A DNA stretch of 64,000 nt from Takakia lepidozioides (lineage: Eukaryota > Streptophyta > Takakiopsida > Takakiales > Takakiaceae), in assembly GCA_030704615.1 (NCBI GenBank), contig CM060732.1, forward strand, positions 56,587,053 to 56,651,052, written 5' to 3'. The notes under the pieces are model-generated. The model searched no databases. It saw nothing but the letters and a program-made list of their open reading frames with translations, and was not told where the DNA came from. The translations under genes and the position numbers were made by a program. Of this stretch, positions 17,496 to 30,439 are shown one piece after another. Positions within the stretch are counted from its first letter, which is position 1; every line of letters begins with the position of its first letter.

Positions 17496-20455
17496 GGACC
17501 CTCTTACTACCTACTAAATTAGTAAATAGTGGGCTCTGTAAAGGCCGGCCCCCCCAAAAAAAAAAACAAACAAACAAACAGCAAACATCAATCAATTAAT
17601 TAATAGAAGTAAATGATGCAGATTTAATTGTTTGCTGATGATGCACAAGAGTGCGGTGGACCGGTGCCTGTACAATCGCCGGCGGTGGTCCGGTGATATG
17701 AATGCCTGTACATTTGCCGGCGGTCTGGGTTCAAACGACTATGCTGCCTTCATAAAGTTTCCTTGGAATAAAAAGAACATACTTATGGCTGTTGGAACGG
17801 GCATGGCGCCGCATCTGATGGTCTGGAACTCAGTACCCAGCCAACCGAAGTCGAGAACGTGGAGATATTCTGATGGTCGAAGGATTACTTCTGGGTGTAC
17901 GTGGCAGGCAGTGGTACGCGGGAATATCCTGGGCATCCTTAAAAGGCATGGACCGCGTCCAGTCGGACTGTCGCTCTTGTCGGGGGCCAGCTTCGGCTCC
18001 GGATATTCGGAATCTGGTTTCGCCATCCGTTTCGCCAATATTAGCTCATACTAGATACCTCCACTTGTATTTTACGGCTTTGAAGTCTTCAAAGCTAATA
18101 AGCTAAGTTCACAACACCATTATAAGGAAACAAATAGAAGATAGTCTCTTGCTGGCACGCCGCCACTGGCGGCAAGCAGGTGGGCCTCTCTTTAATTTTA
18201 GATTCATTCTAAAAATAGTTTTTTCCTCCAGTGTTGATTTGTTTACCCTTTTTTTTCCATTTTTACTTTGGGGCCTTGTTTGAGGGTGAAGCAAAGTCCA
18301 AGGATATACAAGGGCGTGAGAGAGTGAAGGATCAATGCATGTGCAACGAATGTAATGGCTACGATTTAAGCCCAGGATCATTGGGGTGGCATTTAGGATA
18401 CATCCAGTCACCTTCTTTCGTGCGGCCTATTTCATTGTAAAAGACAAACGGTGCTTATCACCTAGACACTTTACGGAAATAGGGGACCTTCAACCTGGGA
18501 AAGGGACTTGGGACACACGTGCCTTCCAAAGGTGCCAACCGTGCAAGGCAAAAGCCAGGTGGCTAGAGCATAATACTATCTCACTAGTGGTTGTGGGTTC
18601 AAAATCACATAAGTGTGTAGGATGTCATAAAGGTGTCCACTTTACCATAAGTTACGCAAGACTCCACCTTTTTCTATTTTTAAACCATTGACCGAAATAG
18701 TTGGTGTGTGGGGGGAGGGCACATGCAGGGCCAAGCCTTGAGATCGAAGGGCTAGTGTCTCCTCAAGGCCGCCCGAAATTTGTTACACTCAAAAACCTTG
18801 GCTGAGAAGAGGGCTTGGTCGCATGTGGCTAAAGACTGCATTAGAGGTCGCTCTATTTCGACATTAATTAATTCATTGTAAATGAAAATGAATATTTTAA
18901 AATTCTGCCCTGGGAGTAGACAAAATGTGGGAATAATCTTCATTTAAAAAGATGAACTTTGAAAAACAAAAGATGACAATATGGTAGTGAAAACGTCAAG
19001 TTTGAAAGAAAAAATAAAATAAAATTTGAGACTTATTAAACATGTTTATCCCTAACTATGACTATGGCTTGCCAGAGAGTTATGGCTAATCATAACTATG
19101 ACCTGCAGCAGAGAATGTCAATTGTACGTGAATCTTGACATGACCCACCTAATTTAATGAGAAGTACCCATGAATGCCGAATTCCTGAAAAAATGGATGA
19201 AGCCTGAACGAAAAAATTAATATTGTTGCCAAACCTGGCGACTTGCATGTATTTAATGATTCCCGGGTCCGTCAAAATAGATCGGCCTCTACGTAAAGAG
19301 GGATGCAATGCAACCGTGAACAACATTCCGAATGAATATGTATATTAGACGCTAACCGAAACCAGCGTAAATAAGAGCCTCTTCCCCCTGCAAGTACTGC
19401 TCCCTTTCAGGAGTGGGCTCAGAGCATGAAACCACTTAACATAAGGGGCTAAAGAGCTAATATCACATATTTTGAATGGCACGGTTCTCAAATACTCGTG
19501 AACAGCAACATTGAAAAGTTTGAGCAGCCAAGTTCACCATTTTACTTTTAATTGAAAAGAAAAAAAGAAAAGAAAACAAATTTCCCCTTAAATAATTCCA
19601 AATAAAAATTTCCGGGGCCTCTGTCCCCTTCTTTCCGAAAACAAAAAGAAAAAAGAAGAAGGGAATGAGACCTGGATTACAAAGAGGCAAGGAGAAAATA
19701 GCCATTACGAGGCCTGAAGGCTTACAATTTGTTTTTCTTTTTTTGATAAGAGGGAGCCCAATTGCAAAGGAGTTGGAAAAATAATAGCCCCAAGCGGGGG
19801 AGGCTAACCCAGGGGATTCAAACATTCAAACCACACCGGAACCACAAGCTTACTTTCTTCATTATGGCAGGCTTGGGCTGATTTTCACAAATTAAATTAT
19901 TTATTCTCTCTTAGATTAGAAAGTATTTCTATTTTATTTAAATATATGTATTTGATTTTGTTCTTTAAAAATTTGATTATCTTTGTATGAATTAGACACA
20001 ATTCATAGAAAATATAATTTCAGAGCCACACCACAGCGCACATGGATCATTGACAAGGTAACTTAAGACAGTTGGAAGTTACCAGGACAAACGTAATTTA
20101 CGTTCAGGTTTTTATCCTTTAGCTAGATTGGCGGGCAAGTGGTTGACCAGCCCTGCATGGACACGTCATTTGGGAGTCAAGCTTTACACGTAATGAGAAC
20201 TTGCAACGTGTCCCTAGAAATACTGACGGCACATGGATTGGGACGTGGGGTGCAGCAGTGGGAGTGTGGAGGTGGGGCTTGTTTGCCGGGGAGAAGATGG
20301 GCATGCGAGAGACGATGGCGCGAAGCGTGCAGGGATTGTATGGTGTGTGTGCTTGCGTCGCTTGGCGCTATGCCTTCTGCCTTTCTTAGCCTTCTTATCC
20401 TGTCGACAACATTCTGGTTAGATGGCAGGACACACTAGGGTTTTCCCGTCAGATA
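17496..20455. other. Intergenic region, no supported gene
   Basis: An open frame of 140 codons at 17632-18054 has no recognisable domain and is probably chance. The stretch contains a SINE-like segment (18554-18660), a dispersed repeat piece (19578-19630) and AT-rich DNA at 19860-20040. Confidence 0.5.
18554..18660 (+). repeat. Possible tRNA-derived SINE fragment
   Basis: The A-box-like TGGCTAGAGCAT (18560-18571) and the B-box-like GTGGGTTCAAAATC (about 18594-18607) are spaced as in a tRNA promoter. The B box is imperfect. No second copy of this type was found in the window. Confidence 0.35.
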
Positions 20456-20569
20456 TGGTGTTCGTGTCTCGAGTCTTCATACACACATACAGACATAGAT
20501 AGGGGAAGTAGATGCTTGCAATTTGTTCTTCGTGTGAGCTCTTTCCGTCTCCCTCGTAATTCTTAACAG
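20456..20569 (+). other. Candidate 5'UTR exon of the EID1-like gene
   Basis: A pyrimidine-rich leader ends CTTAACAG and is followed by a good donor GTAGGAATTG at 20570. The coding ATG is 1.5 kb downstream. A possible acceptor, TTAACAG, is at 22000-22006. The link is an inference from position and splice-site quality only. Confidence 0.3.
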
Positions 20570-22045
20570 GTAGGAATTGCGCATTGCATGTTTCGTTTCA
20601 TACTTGTTTCCTGATTTGCTTTGCTGAAGCTTATTTGTCCCCGGATGACCTGTTCATCCCTTCGTTGCTTTCTTCCTCAATTCTGGTTGTTATGGGATAC
20701 ATAATGAGAGTAAGCTGACCTGCTAAGCACTTCGGCTAGACATAGGGAGTTCCGCTTGCACTGATTAGTGCTCTGTTGCAAGGTTTCAGCATCCTGAAGG
20801 GAGACGAAATGCTTTATAGAGAGAAGGGAGGCAACAAAGCTAGTGATCCCAACCATTAAAGGATGAAAGAAGTTCCAAATCACCTAATCGGCAAGAAGTC
20901 GAGCTTGGTGTGGGTCTTTCATACGGCTAGAGTGAAAGCTTCGAACAATGGACATGTCATCTCCAAGAAAACACAAGGCGGATAAGAGGTGCGTGGACGT
21001 AGTGAACAGCAGATATTTGAGATCATTGGCGAGACAAGATATTCCGATGTGGAGAGGATGTCGAATGGTCTCTTGACAGGTTGTTTGCCGAGAGGTTTAT
21101 GTAATTGAGTCGAACATACAGATTACTTGTCTTTGATGAGATCCTTGATGACATGGCGAAATGGAGATGAACTGGAAAAAGAACGGGATAGTACAGGCCG
21201 TTTGAAGAGGGTTATTGCTTTTCTCCCTTTCCTGCTTTCCATTGAAAGTATTCACTGATTGGGGTTTATGAACTCTTCGACAACTTGCTGATTCAAGTTA
21301 CTGATTCAAACTTCCCTTGCAGGGAAGTTTGGTGGCGTAAAGTGTGAGGAGGAGGTTGCAAGTTGGGAAGAAAGATCCTGGTAGGCAGCTGTACTTCACT
21401 CAAGGGGAAGAAGTTGACAGGTCAGAGTGTTGAGTGCACAAGATCTTGGAGGAGATTGTCTGCTTCTTGGTACAACTTAATGTGGTGCGTTTTTAGTCAG
21501 GTGGTGAATGCTGCTTGCTTCTTCAAAGGGAACATTACCACTACTCCTACTCACTACCAGCAAGGTGTATCGGCAAGGTGTTTGAGTGAGTCATGAGTCT
21601 GACGGGTCCAGTTCGGCACACGGCTACAGATACAGCATGTGATCGTTGCTTATATCAGGATTCCAGTGGAACTGTGGTTTGGTCATTCACTCGATGTTCC
21701 CCAGGGCGAAATCTATGCTGGAGGCATTGTTCTGATGTTAGCAAGAGATGTTTGCTTAAGCTTTATGTCATTATCTAGGAGCCTGATTTCTTGGTTGGTG
21801 CTCTTTCAACAAGACAAGAGTTGAAATCTGACTTGTGTTTAGTTGCCGTGTTAGAGTGACAATTGCTGAAGGAGAGTCTTCAAGAAGCAGAAAGACATTG
21901 CACATTATCAGCCCCAGCTTAAGAGCTGCACCTAGGTGTCTTCTCCTAGAGCTTTTCTTGGTCTTCAAGGAACACGGGCCAAGGGCTGGTGTGTAAAGCT
22001 TAACAGGAGATAATTCTCAAAGGATTGCTAGCTGTACTTGTCTGG
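20570..22045 (+). other. Upstream region or 5'UTR intron of the EID1-like gene
   Basis: No reading frame with a recognisable domain was seen. Short frames at 21363-21824 look accidental. Fits an intron or 5' flank. Confidence 0.35.
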
Positions 22046-23839
22046 ATGTTAGCTAAGAGACCATCGATCATGCTGGCCAGACAGCAGCGACAACGGTTAC
22101 TTCCAGAGGCTCTTGATTCCAGTGGTTCTGGTCTTCTCGATGAAAAAGTACTGCTTCTGGTGTTCAAAGCAACCAATTGGAACCCCTTCCTTCTATGCAC
22201 ATCAGCATGTGTTTGCAAACGGATTGCAGAAATCATAAAGAGGGTTCTTTGGAAGGAATTCTGTCTCTCCCGTGCCCCAAAAATGGTATCACACCTTCTC
22301 ACTGGGGTCAAAGATGGTTGCATAGCTGGTGGTTGGGACACACTTGGAAAACTCATGTTCTTCTGCCCTGGTTGCCATGCCAGCCGCCATTTCCAGGCAA
22401 AAACCTTGACAGGACATTTTGTGTGGAAAACAAGATTCTCACGGACCTCTGGCCAGAGCTTTTTGGCTGCACAGTGCCGAGCTGATAGTCTGCACATATC
22501 AGATGTCTGTGAGCATTTGGACAACGGAGATGATGATGAGTTGGGGTTCTTTAGGGGCATTATCAAAGCCTTTGGATCCTCCCGCACCAAGCGGATGCTT
22601 ATTGAGAAAGGTGTGCAACTGGAACAAGACGAGCTGTGCCCATTCTGCCGAGCCCAGGTATGTTCAGGCATTGTAGTGCTCTTGAAGCCCTCCTTCTTGG
22701 ATGGCCTACTTCAATCCTGCCTTCTAACCTCAGCAGCACCTGTTGGTGTTAAAACTTACCTCTAAGTTGGTACTTATCAAGAAGGTTTTTTAAGTACGAG
22801 TATACAAGCTTGGCTGTGGATGGACCAGGACATCTGTCATCATATGCAAAAGGAAGTCTCACTTGGAACGTTGTAGCTGCTAGGGTCTGACTTCCTGAGA
22901 CTCCTCATCAGGGAGGTAATCCCTTAAGCAGGCTCCTTACTGTGAGACACCAGATTTCCCAGAAGCCTCTTATGGCTCTTTGATTTGCGTTCCCAGCAGC
23001 CTTGTGGCAACACAGATTTTGTCATCCAAAGGGAGGCCCGTAGGGCCTATGGATACAGTGGAAGAAGTACAAAAGAAGAGGTTGTCTCATCTATTTGTCC
23101 CCCTAGAGGTTGTTTTTTAGACAATTTTACTTTTGAAGACTGAATCTCACCACTGTTGCACCTATGATGGAGAATTCTTTGTGGTGTTAGTTTGCAGCCA
23201 CAAGTCCACTGCCTTGTATGACATATGAAGTGGTCAATCTTCACATTCGCATTTGGGAACAAGAGTGAAGCTGCTGGGTGGCAAGATCTGCCCAGAGAAT
23301 TGTAGTTCTGCCTTTGCCTCCATCCGGAGGCTGATTCTTCCTGTAGAGTTGAAGACTTCCCAATGTATTCAAGGTGTCCATGGTTGTGGACTATGTGGCT
23401 CACAGTTTCCATGAGCTCTGACTTCCACTTGGTTGGGACTCATTTGTCCGTGGAAGGACCCAAAGAGGAGCTGTTGCATAGCATAATGTCTGCTTGTACC
23501 TTTTGGAAGCTGCTAAATGCTCGATGTTAGTCCGCCGCTTCTGAAATGTTTGATTATACTTGGATTAACCTTTTGAATCCAGACACTGCGCCAAAGTTGT
23601 GCTACAACTACTACATTTGTTAGGAACTAGAGGTGAAGCAGATAATTCACTTATCCCGACAATTCAATCACCTGCAGGTGTGGAGTATGACAGGTGCAAA
23701 GATGGTTCCAGCGACTGCAGTTCGGAGACTCGGGGCTTATGAAGATAACATAGAGTACTTTGTCTGTGTCAGAGGGCACCTCTATGGCATGGCGTCGCTC
23801 ATCTCTGCTTCTGATTCTGAGTTTTCAGGAGAGGAATAA
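22046..23839 (+). CDS. EDL: EID1-like F-box protein
   Basis: Two exons, 22046-22657 and 23678-23839, with a GTATGT...CTGCAG phase-0 intron of 1020 bp, give 257 residues. The N-terminal LLDEKVLLLVFKATNWNPF starts the F-box-like region (about 30-75, ending VLWKEFC). The family-specific body contains RAPKMVSHLL, GGWDTLGKLMFFCPGC and GHFVWKTRFSRTSGQSFL. Near the end CPFCRAQ joins across the intron to VWSMTGAKMVPATAVRRLG and YFVCVRGHLYG, the hallmark C-terminus of Arabidopsis EID1-like proteins. EID1 is the F-box subunit of an SCF ubiquitin ligase that dampens phytochrome A signalling; EDL3 acts in ABA and flowering responses. The exact partner here cannot be told. An in-frame ATG at 22070 is an alternative start. 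Confidence 0.9.
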
Positions 23840-23845
23840 GGATTG

Positions 23846-24133
23846 TGCTATTATGGTTCTATATTTGTATTTACTCTCATGACTACCATCTAGTCTTGAG
23901 TTATTCTTTAGGGCACGAAATGGGAAAGCTTTGCTCACTGGCCAGCTCTCTCGGTCTGTTTCTCCCTCCCTCGCTGTTCACAAGGTTTGGGCTATCACGG
24001 TTCTGTATTTTTAGTTACTCTCATGACTAGTTGCTAGTCTTGGGGTTATTCTTCAGGAGAGCCCTGCTCACTGGCCGGCACTCACGGTCTCTTTCCCCCC
24101 TGTGTCTCTACTTGAAAAGGAGCTGTGAAGGAG
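23846..24133. repeat. 144-bp tandem duplication downstream of the EID1-like gene
   Basis: Two diverged copies share GGTTCT-TATTT, TTACTCTCATGACTA, CTAGTCTTG-GTTATTCTT and GCTCACTGGCC at a constant 144-bp offset. It lies directly after the stop codon and so probably within or near the 3'UTR. Confidence 0.75.
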
Positions 24134-25901
24134 CTGTAAGGCCTCATGACTGTGTAGCCTGTGTTATCCATTATGTTTTCATACTTGAATATCATCTAGT
24201 ATTAAACTATTTAAAATTGCACAAAAGGGAAGAGCTGTGTCTCTGGGCAAACTGGTCCTCTCTACAACGTGTTTTACAGGGTCCATCAGGTATTGATTCG
24301 TCTTTGTGTGAACTTAATGGACAATGAAAGTACACCATCTCTGACTTAGAATGTAATCTATTGAATAGAACCATGTCTGGATTTGTGCAGTATCCACACA
24401 ATTTACCATGAAGATATCATCAGCGGCCATAGCTTATCTGCCTTGGAATTTCTCAGCTCAAGAATCATTTCTTCAATGGGCTGTTGAGCCAATTGTGGGG
24501 CGTTACCCTACGGGGTAGTGGAATTCTGCGGGGAAAGGCATGGCTAGAGTGCACCAGAAGTAGTTTCATCGTTTTGCTGGACAGTATGATTTAATTTTCC
24601 ATTATACTTCTCTACCTGAACACAGTGACAAGTTAGGCTTTGATAGTAGATTATGATTGCCCCTGACCCTCATATCAAGTGCTGATGTATGTTTGGTTTC
24701 GGTCTTAGTGTCTATGACAATCTTCCCTCTCTAACCCTCTCCATCCCTCTCTATCCTTACATTCTATGTCAGTTTTGAGGACATTAGTTTTCTCAAAGTT
24801 ATGACCCCTTTGTTGTCTAGAGGAGGGTTGGAAAAACTCTGTGGACATCATGGACTCTGAGATGTACAACTGGAATCCACAGTAAAATAAATCACAGGAC
24901 AGTGAAGGCTGGACTATCTATGATGAACTAACCATCTTTCAAAGAAGAGTTTCCAAACCAGGCAGCAACTGATACTACAAGTTAGTCACAGTTGGAGAGG
25001 TAATGATGCACTAGGCAAATTGGTCAAAACACAATACCATGAAGCTGGTGAAGGCATGATATCTCAGAAGCTTGTTGACATCTGTTGAGAACATTTTTTA
25101 CATAAATGTACAAATATGTACATATCAGCTCCATAGGAGTGAGTAACTTGAATAAATCTCCTTTGACTGTTTTCAACTACCATGGAGTATACTAGGGAAT
25201 ATGTACCCGGTGGACTCTGTTTGTTGTAGCCTCATAGCTATGAGCCTGCAAAACCTTCAGGAAATGTAGAGAACATGACACAAAGCATGCTAATACAGAG
25301 AAGGAAGCGGAGAAAGAAAATCCCAAGTGTAGGAGATGATGTTTATCTACTGTCTAGTCTCTGCTCCAAGGATGGCCATGGTCCAGTTTACAAGGAGCAG
25401 GGAAAAGGTGGCGGTGGGTGGGCTGGGAGGGTGTAGGTACCAACCAACAGCTACAGAAGTAGAAGCTGGCAGAAAATGGTGAATCCATGTATAGATGAAA
25501 TCTGCGTCGAAGTTGAACTGGGAAGTTAGACTGCACAGAAAATTAGAAGAATAAACAGAAAATAATACGTTACAGTTCCTAACTAGCTTATGTAACAAGG
25601 GTCATTAAAAAGGCCAGGCCTTTTGAGTGGCCCACGAGGAGTTCCGTACCTCCTTAGTCTGTTGGCACCTATAATCACCGTTTCTAAGACCTCAACAAGA
25701 TTTTGAAACAGGGTCCTGAAACTACCTTTTCTGGCACAAGGCCCTGCAGCCAGACAGTCTCCACGATTCCTACATCCATCTCGTCTGGTTAATGGCTCTC
25801 CTATCATTGTAGCATTAGTAATTACCTTCCTACCATCTCAACAAGACACCTGTCTTGCTTGTCCTCCCCTGTCCCAAGCCGCCTCTGGATATCACAGTCA
25901 T
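24134..25901. other. Intergenic region between two convergent genes
   Basis: No gene is supported. The F-box gene and the epimerase gene converge here, so both 3'UTRs should lie in this stretch. Short frames around 25347-25807 show no domain. Confidence 0.6.
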
Positions 25902-28158
25902 CTATATAATTTGTTCGCGGTCGCCCAACCACAGCTTGTGATCATTGTGGTCACCAATACCATAGTAGGTCTGGTACCATTTTATGAATTTCTTCAGGCC
26001 TGTATCCAAATCGGTAGTGGGCTTATAGTTTAGCTGAGATTGTGCAGATGAGATATTGGCGTGGGTGAAGGGAACATCTCCATTCCGAGGCATTTTGACA
26101 ATCTCTCTCTTAGCTTTCACTTTCAGGTATTTTTCAAGAATATCCACCAGAGTGGGCACTGTGACTGGTGAGGTGTTACCAAGGTTAAACACCCTTAGTT
26201 GTGCTGGGCCTGTCTTTTTCCCCCCGCTGCCAGTGCTCTTCTCTGCTGTATCTAGAGATGCCACACATCCCTTCACAATATCATCAATGTAAGTAAAATC
26301 GCGTGCCAGATCTTTGTTGTTGGCCCCCTGGTACACATTGATTGATTTCCCCCTGAGAATATCCCGGGTGAAGGAAAAGTAGGCCATGTCTGGTCGCCCC
26401 CAAGGTCCATACACAGTGAAAAAGCGTAGCCCGGTTATTGAGAGACCATATATGTGATTGTAAGTGTGGGCAATCTCCTCCCCTGCCTTTTTTGTTGCAG
26501 CATAGAGGCTTGCAGGCTGATCTGTCCTATCAGTCTCTGAGAATGGCACCTGCAGTTACATTTCCGGAAAAACAGATTAGTTCCAAAGAAAGAAAGATAA
26601 CACCGTCCAAGAAAAGAGGTGGTGGGAAACAAATAAACAAACAAACAAATGAACTGATACTTTACTGATACTAAGAAACCAGCTTTTAATATCGCCATAG
26701 AGCCTATATGAGAATAATGCATGACAAGCAAAAGAATGTGAGACAGAATGTATTCTTAAGATTATGTTGGCCATAGAAGCATGTGTGTGAGAGAATGTAC
26801 ACATGAGACATTTGCAATAGCCTGTGAGAGAGAGAGAGAGAGAGAGAGAGAAATGGTACTTAATGACATCCACAGAAAGCTCAAAGAGTTTATGGGATGA
26901 GAAACAAACAAACACAAAAGAGAGGGGCCCACCAGCAGCCCAAAAGCAACTAGTGTTCAGGGATTTGTCTCAGAGTCAATGCCTCATACAGGTAACATTT
27001 CTCGTCCGTGATTGGGGTATCATGGAATAGACAATTGAATCTCCCACGGATCTCAGAGTAGTAAGGGCAGTGAAAGAGAGAGAGAATTTTGAAAATGTGG
27101 ACTAGGGAGATGAAGATAGAATCCTTATTGCATCCATGTGACACTGAGAGGGCACATGGGACACAGTAGAACACAGAATCTAAGAAAAGAAACTTCAAAT
27201 TTAACTCCTACAACACCTGCAAGGGCACCCTGGCCTGCTCAATGCGCTTTATGAAGGGAAAACACAGAGACAACCTGTCTGGGGGGGCATGCTAAGCAGG
27301 CTGAAGGGAGATAAATGCAACAACCTGTCAGGAACTATCATGCCAGGTACAGAAGTAGAACCATCTATGCCCAAATGTGACACCTCCCCACTCCTCACCT
27401 CTGCTTTCATCTCTCTTTCTCTCCGTATTCAGTGCAAGTGTCCAAGGGGCCACGGGGTCTTCTGGCATCAAAGAGTTCCTGTCTGTCTTCACTTGTCAAT
27501 GAGTACATACCTTTGAGTTCAACCCATAAACAGAGCTTGATGAAGCCCACACAATGGATGGCTGTGGATTAGCTGCCTTGCATATTTCAAACAGATTGAC
27601 TAGTCCCCCAATGTTGCTGTGGACATAGGAGCCTGGATTCTGCATGGCATACCGCACACCAGCTTGGGCAGCAAGATGCATAACATGTGTGAACTGGACC
27701 ACATCAAATAAAGTTTTAAGTAGTAACTCATCATTGATGTCACCCTCAATCACAAACACACCATGTTTCTCCAAGAGTTCTTGTCGAGCTCGCTTCAAGG
27801 AAGTCTCATAGTAACTGTTGAAATTGTCAAGCCCCACCACTCCATCTCCCCTCTTCTTCAAGGCAAGAGACACATGGGTGCCTACAAAACCTGCAGCCCC
27901 AGTCACCAGCACCACCATTGGATTGTTCTCTCTCTTTGGTAGGCAAGATTGCCGCACTTTCTTCTCCCACATGTGATTTGCCTTGAATGTGTGCACAGTG
28001 CGGCCAAGGTATCCATTTCCAGCAACCCCAGAAGACTTCATTTGAAAAAACACAAACAATGTCAATGCAAGGAGAATAGCCGAGAAGCCAAGAAGCCTTG
28101 CTGAAGACGTTGAATGCCATCGTGACGCAACCCGGCCAAAGTAGTTACTTCTCTCCAT
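25902..28158 (-). CDS. GAE: UDP-glucuronate 4-epimerase
   Basis: The enzyme interconverts UDP-glucuronate and UDP-galacturonate, the precursor of pectin, in the Golgi. Exon 1 is 27511-28158 and exon 2 is 25902-26549, with a 961-bp GTATGT...CTGCAG intron (26550-27510, phase 0). The product is 431 residues, a normal GAE length. A single membrane anchor lies at about 22-40 (LLGFSAILLALTLFVFF), typical of type II Golgi proteins. The NAD-binding Rossmann motif VTGAAGFVG is at 85-93. Catalytic SSSS precedes VYG at about 206-211, and YAATK (Tyr232, Lys236) gives the SDR YxxxK pair. Conserved GLRFFTVYGPWGRPDMA and RDFTYIDD are intact. Start ATG 28158 lies just inside a likely splice acceptor. Everything looks functional. 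Confidence 0.96.
26826..26851. repeat. (GA)n microsatellite in the epimerase intron
   Basis: A pure GA dinucleotide run of about 26 bases lies inside the intron at 26550-27510. Confidence 0.95.
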
Positions 28159-28164
28159 CTTAAC

Positions 28165-30439
28165 CTGCGAGTGTCCACGAAAACCATAATCACATGTCAG
28201 AGTACCGTTGGATTAGAGTGTCAAAAAGCATCCACCTATCTAGACAGTTGTTTATCACTATCCATATCTTTCCAGATATTATTTCTACCTGAGAAGTTCA
28301 GACACCTAGCAACTTCTTCATTATTGGTTTTCCATGGTCAGTCCAACTCTGCAGATGTTTGCTAAATTGGCACATCCAAAAGCACAAAAGAACGCAAAGA
28401 ATTCCACAACTAACAGGTCAACTGCATGTCAGAGTTCGAAAGAGAGAGAAACCTTGCCAGGTGTTGATGGAAAATTGTCCTGCATGGACGGAGGCATTTT
28501 TAGCAGCGGACTTTGTAATGTCTTGGTGGGGGATTCGAGGTACATCCCCAGTAGCCCTCCTCCCCTCTTTTCGCACACGCGAGGAGGTGTGTTCCTTCCC
28601 TTTGCAGGGTTGTTTACTACCCAGCAAACGACCTCCACCCGGTCTTCCAGATTTCGCCCTTCTTAATTACTGGACACACAGACAACCAATCCCAACACAA
28701 GCAAGGCAACTCTTCAGCATCTTAGAGTTTCTTGTGATTTCAGATGCCCGGACTTGAGAACCTACAAGACATGTAGAGACTGACAAAACAGAGGAATAAA
28801 CACAATCAAAGAGCGCTTTGGAGGGCATATCTCTCTCAACATAGAGAGAAGGCCCAACATGTTGAAATGGACGTCTAACCACCACTCATCTGCACACTAG
28901 TAAAGATGCACAAACCAGCACTGTCTTGGCATGTATTACCAGATAAGGTCACTTCCAAATCAATCAAAGGTAAGGGTTGTGAACTCCTAGCAGTGCCATG
29001 CTCATGGAGCCAGCTGATTAGCTACTGCAAGTGGTTCTCTCTGTAAAAGTGAATCTGTAGTTGATATGAGACTTGTGGCCTGCCTGTGTCTCTTACACTC
29101 ACTCATCCTGCAGCATCATCTCTCAGCTTACAAAGCAGGGTCAAGAGGATCTAGTGTGCACTCAGTTGAATACCAAAGTGACTGCTGACATTATCATAAG
29201 ATGTGAGAAAGCCATAGCCTGCTCAAGCACTGCCGGTTGTTTACATCTGTCAGCCCTCTTGCAAAAACATCTGGCACCACTTAATCTTCTGGATGTAATG
29301 TATTACAGAAACAGGGCTTTTAAGAATCCTTGCCAACTTAATGGGCAGGATGACAGGAAGAAGCAGGGCGAAAATAAAATACAACGTTCCTTGAAAATGA
29401 AGTCAAAATCTGCGGGCAGCGGCGTCCAATTAACTTGCTAGATAATGTCGAACCCAATATGCTCTTTGCAAGGAAAGACGATTCGCTGAGTCGGACAGGC
29501 TATTAAAGAGGGACAAATATTGGCGAGGTATAAGGAGAGTGAACTGTTTTAGAGTTGGGAGAAGGTGAGAGAGACCGTCCAACTATGCTACGAATAGAGG
29601 CCTCAGTACCTCACCAATTTTTAAGCAGAACCTCTCGAGGGACACAATTGAGCCGTCCTTTCACAATGGATTTCCTGGTATTCCCCAAGGCTACCATACG
29701 CTACACTAGCACACCATTGAAAAAAATCCGACACAAACTATGATGTTGCCAGATGGCAGGCAAAACACTTCGAAAAGAGATCCGACAAAAGAGCAGCGAG
29801 TCAGAACTTTCGACAAAGGGAGACCACCAAGACACACTTACAATGGAATCCCACACTGGCTCTTATCTCTCCTTGCAAATGAGGGGAGCTGACAAGGCGC
29901 AGTGCTGCTAATGCTGCTAATGCTGAAGCAGAAAGCACCATCTGCATGAATGTGAAGCTTCGGGATAGTTTCTGGACACTACATTAGAGATCGCCCGCTG
30001 TCGGGAAATCTCACTGTGGGCTATCTGCCATCCCCTGAAGATGAGTAGCAAACCTTCACAGCCGACACTATTAAATCCATACCACTTCACTTCGCAGTTT
30101 CAGCTTTCACGAAATGGACCGGCTCGTCGGAAAACTGGAGAATGCTTTCGAAAGGCTATTTTGCAACAGTGGTAGGAATGGCGCAGGCGCATTGGCGTTC
30201 TATTCTCCCTACGCCCAGCACTCAGAATGCTTCGTGCCCGTGGGAGATGAACTAATCAGAACCTAAAAATCTGTCAGACGGATTCAACAATGCCTGCTCC
30301 GAATCCAACAAGGAAATCTGAAGTTGAAATCCCTCCGAAGGGATGGCCTCTGATGCTGCACATTCGGACAGGGCCTTACTGTAAATTCCTGCAAAAACAA
30401 CAATCAGAGGGAGGCTGTATTAAAGTGCTGAGAACTCAC
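28165..30439 (-). other. Probable 5'UTR intron of the epimerase gene
   Basis: On the minus strand a donor CAAGG|GTGAGT at 30440/30439 and an acceptor CTCGCAG|GTTAAG at 28165/28164 frame a 2.3-kb stretch that ends six bases before the coding ATG. No recognisable gene lies inside. This is a splice-site inference without transcript evidence. Confidence 0.4.

Noticed and set aside
17632-18054. 140-codon plus-strand frame beginning MLMMHKSAVDRC
   Set aside because: No domain, splice partner or repeat relation was seen. The length is compatible with chance.
20139-20438. Overlapping plus-strand frames rich in Gly, Trp and Cys
   Set aside because: Three frames are open at once in a GC-rich patch, with no motif. 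Probably promoter-proximal DNA of the F-box gene.
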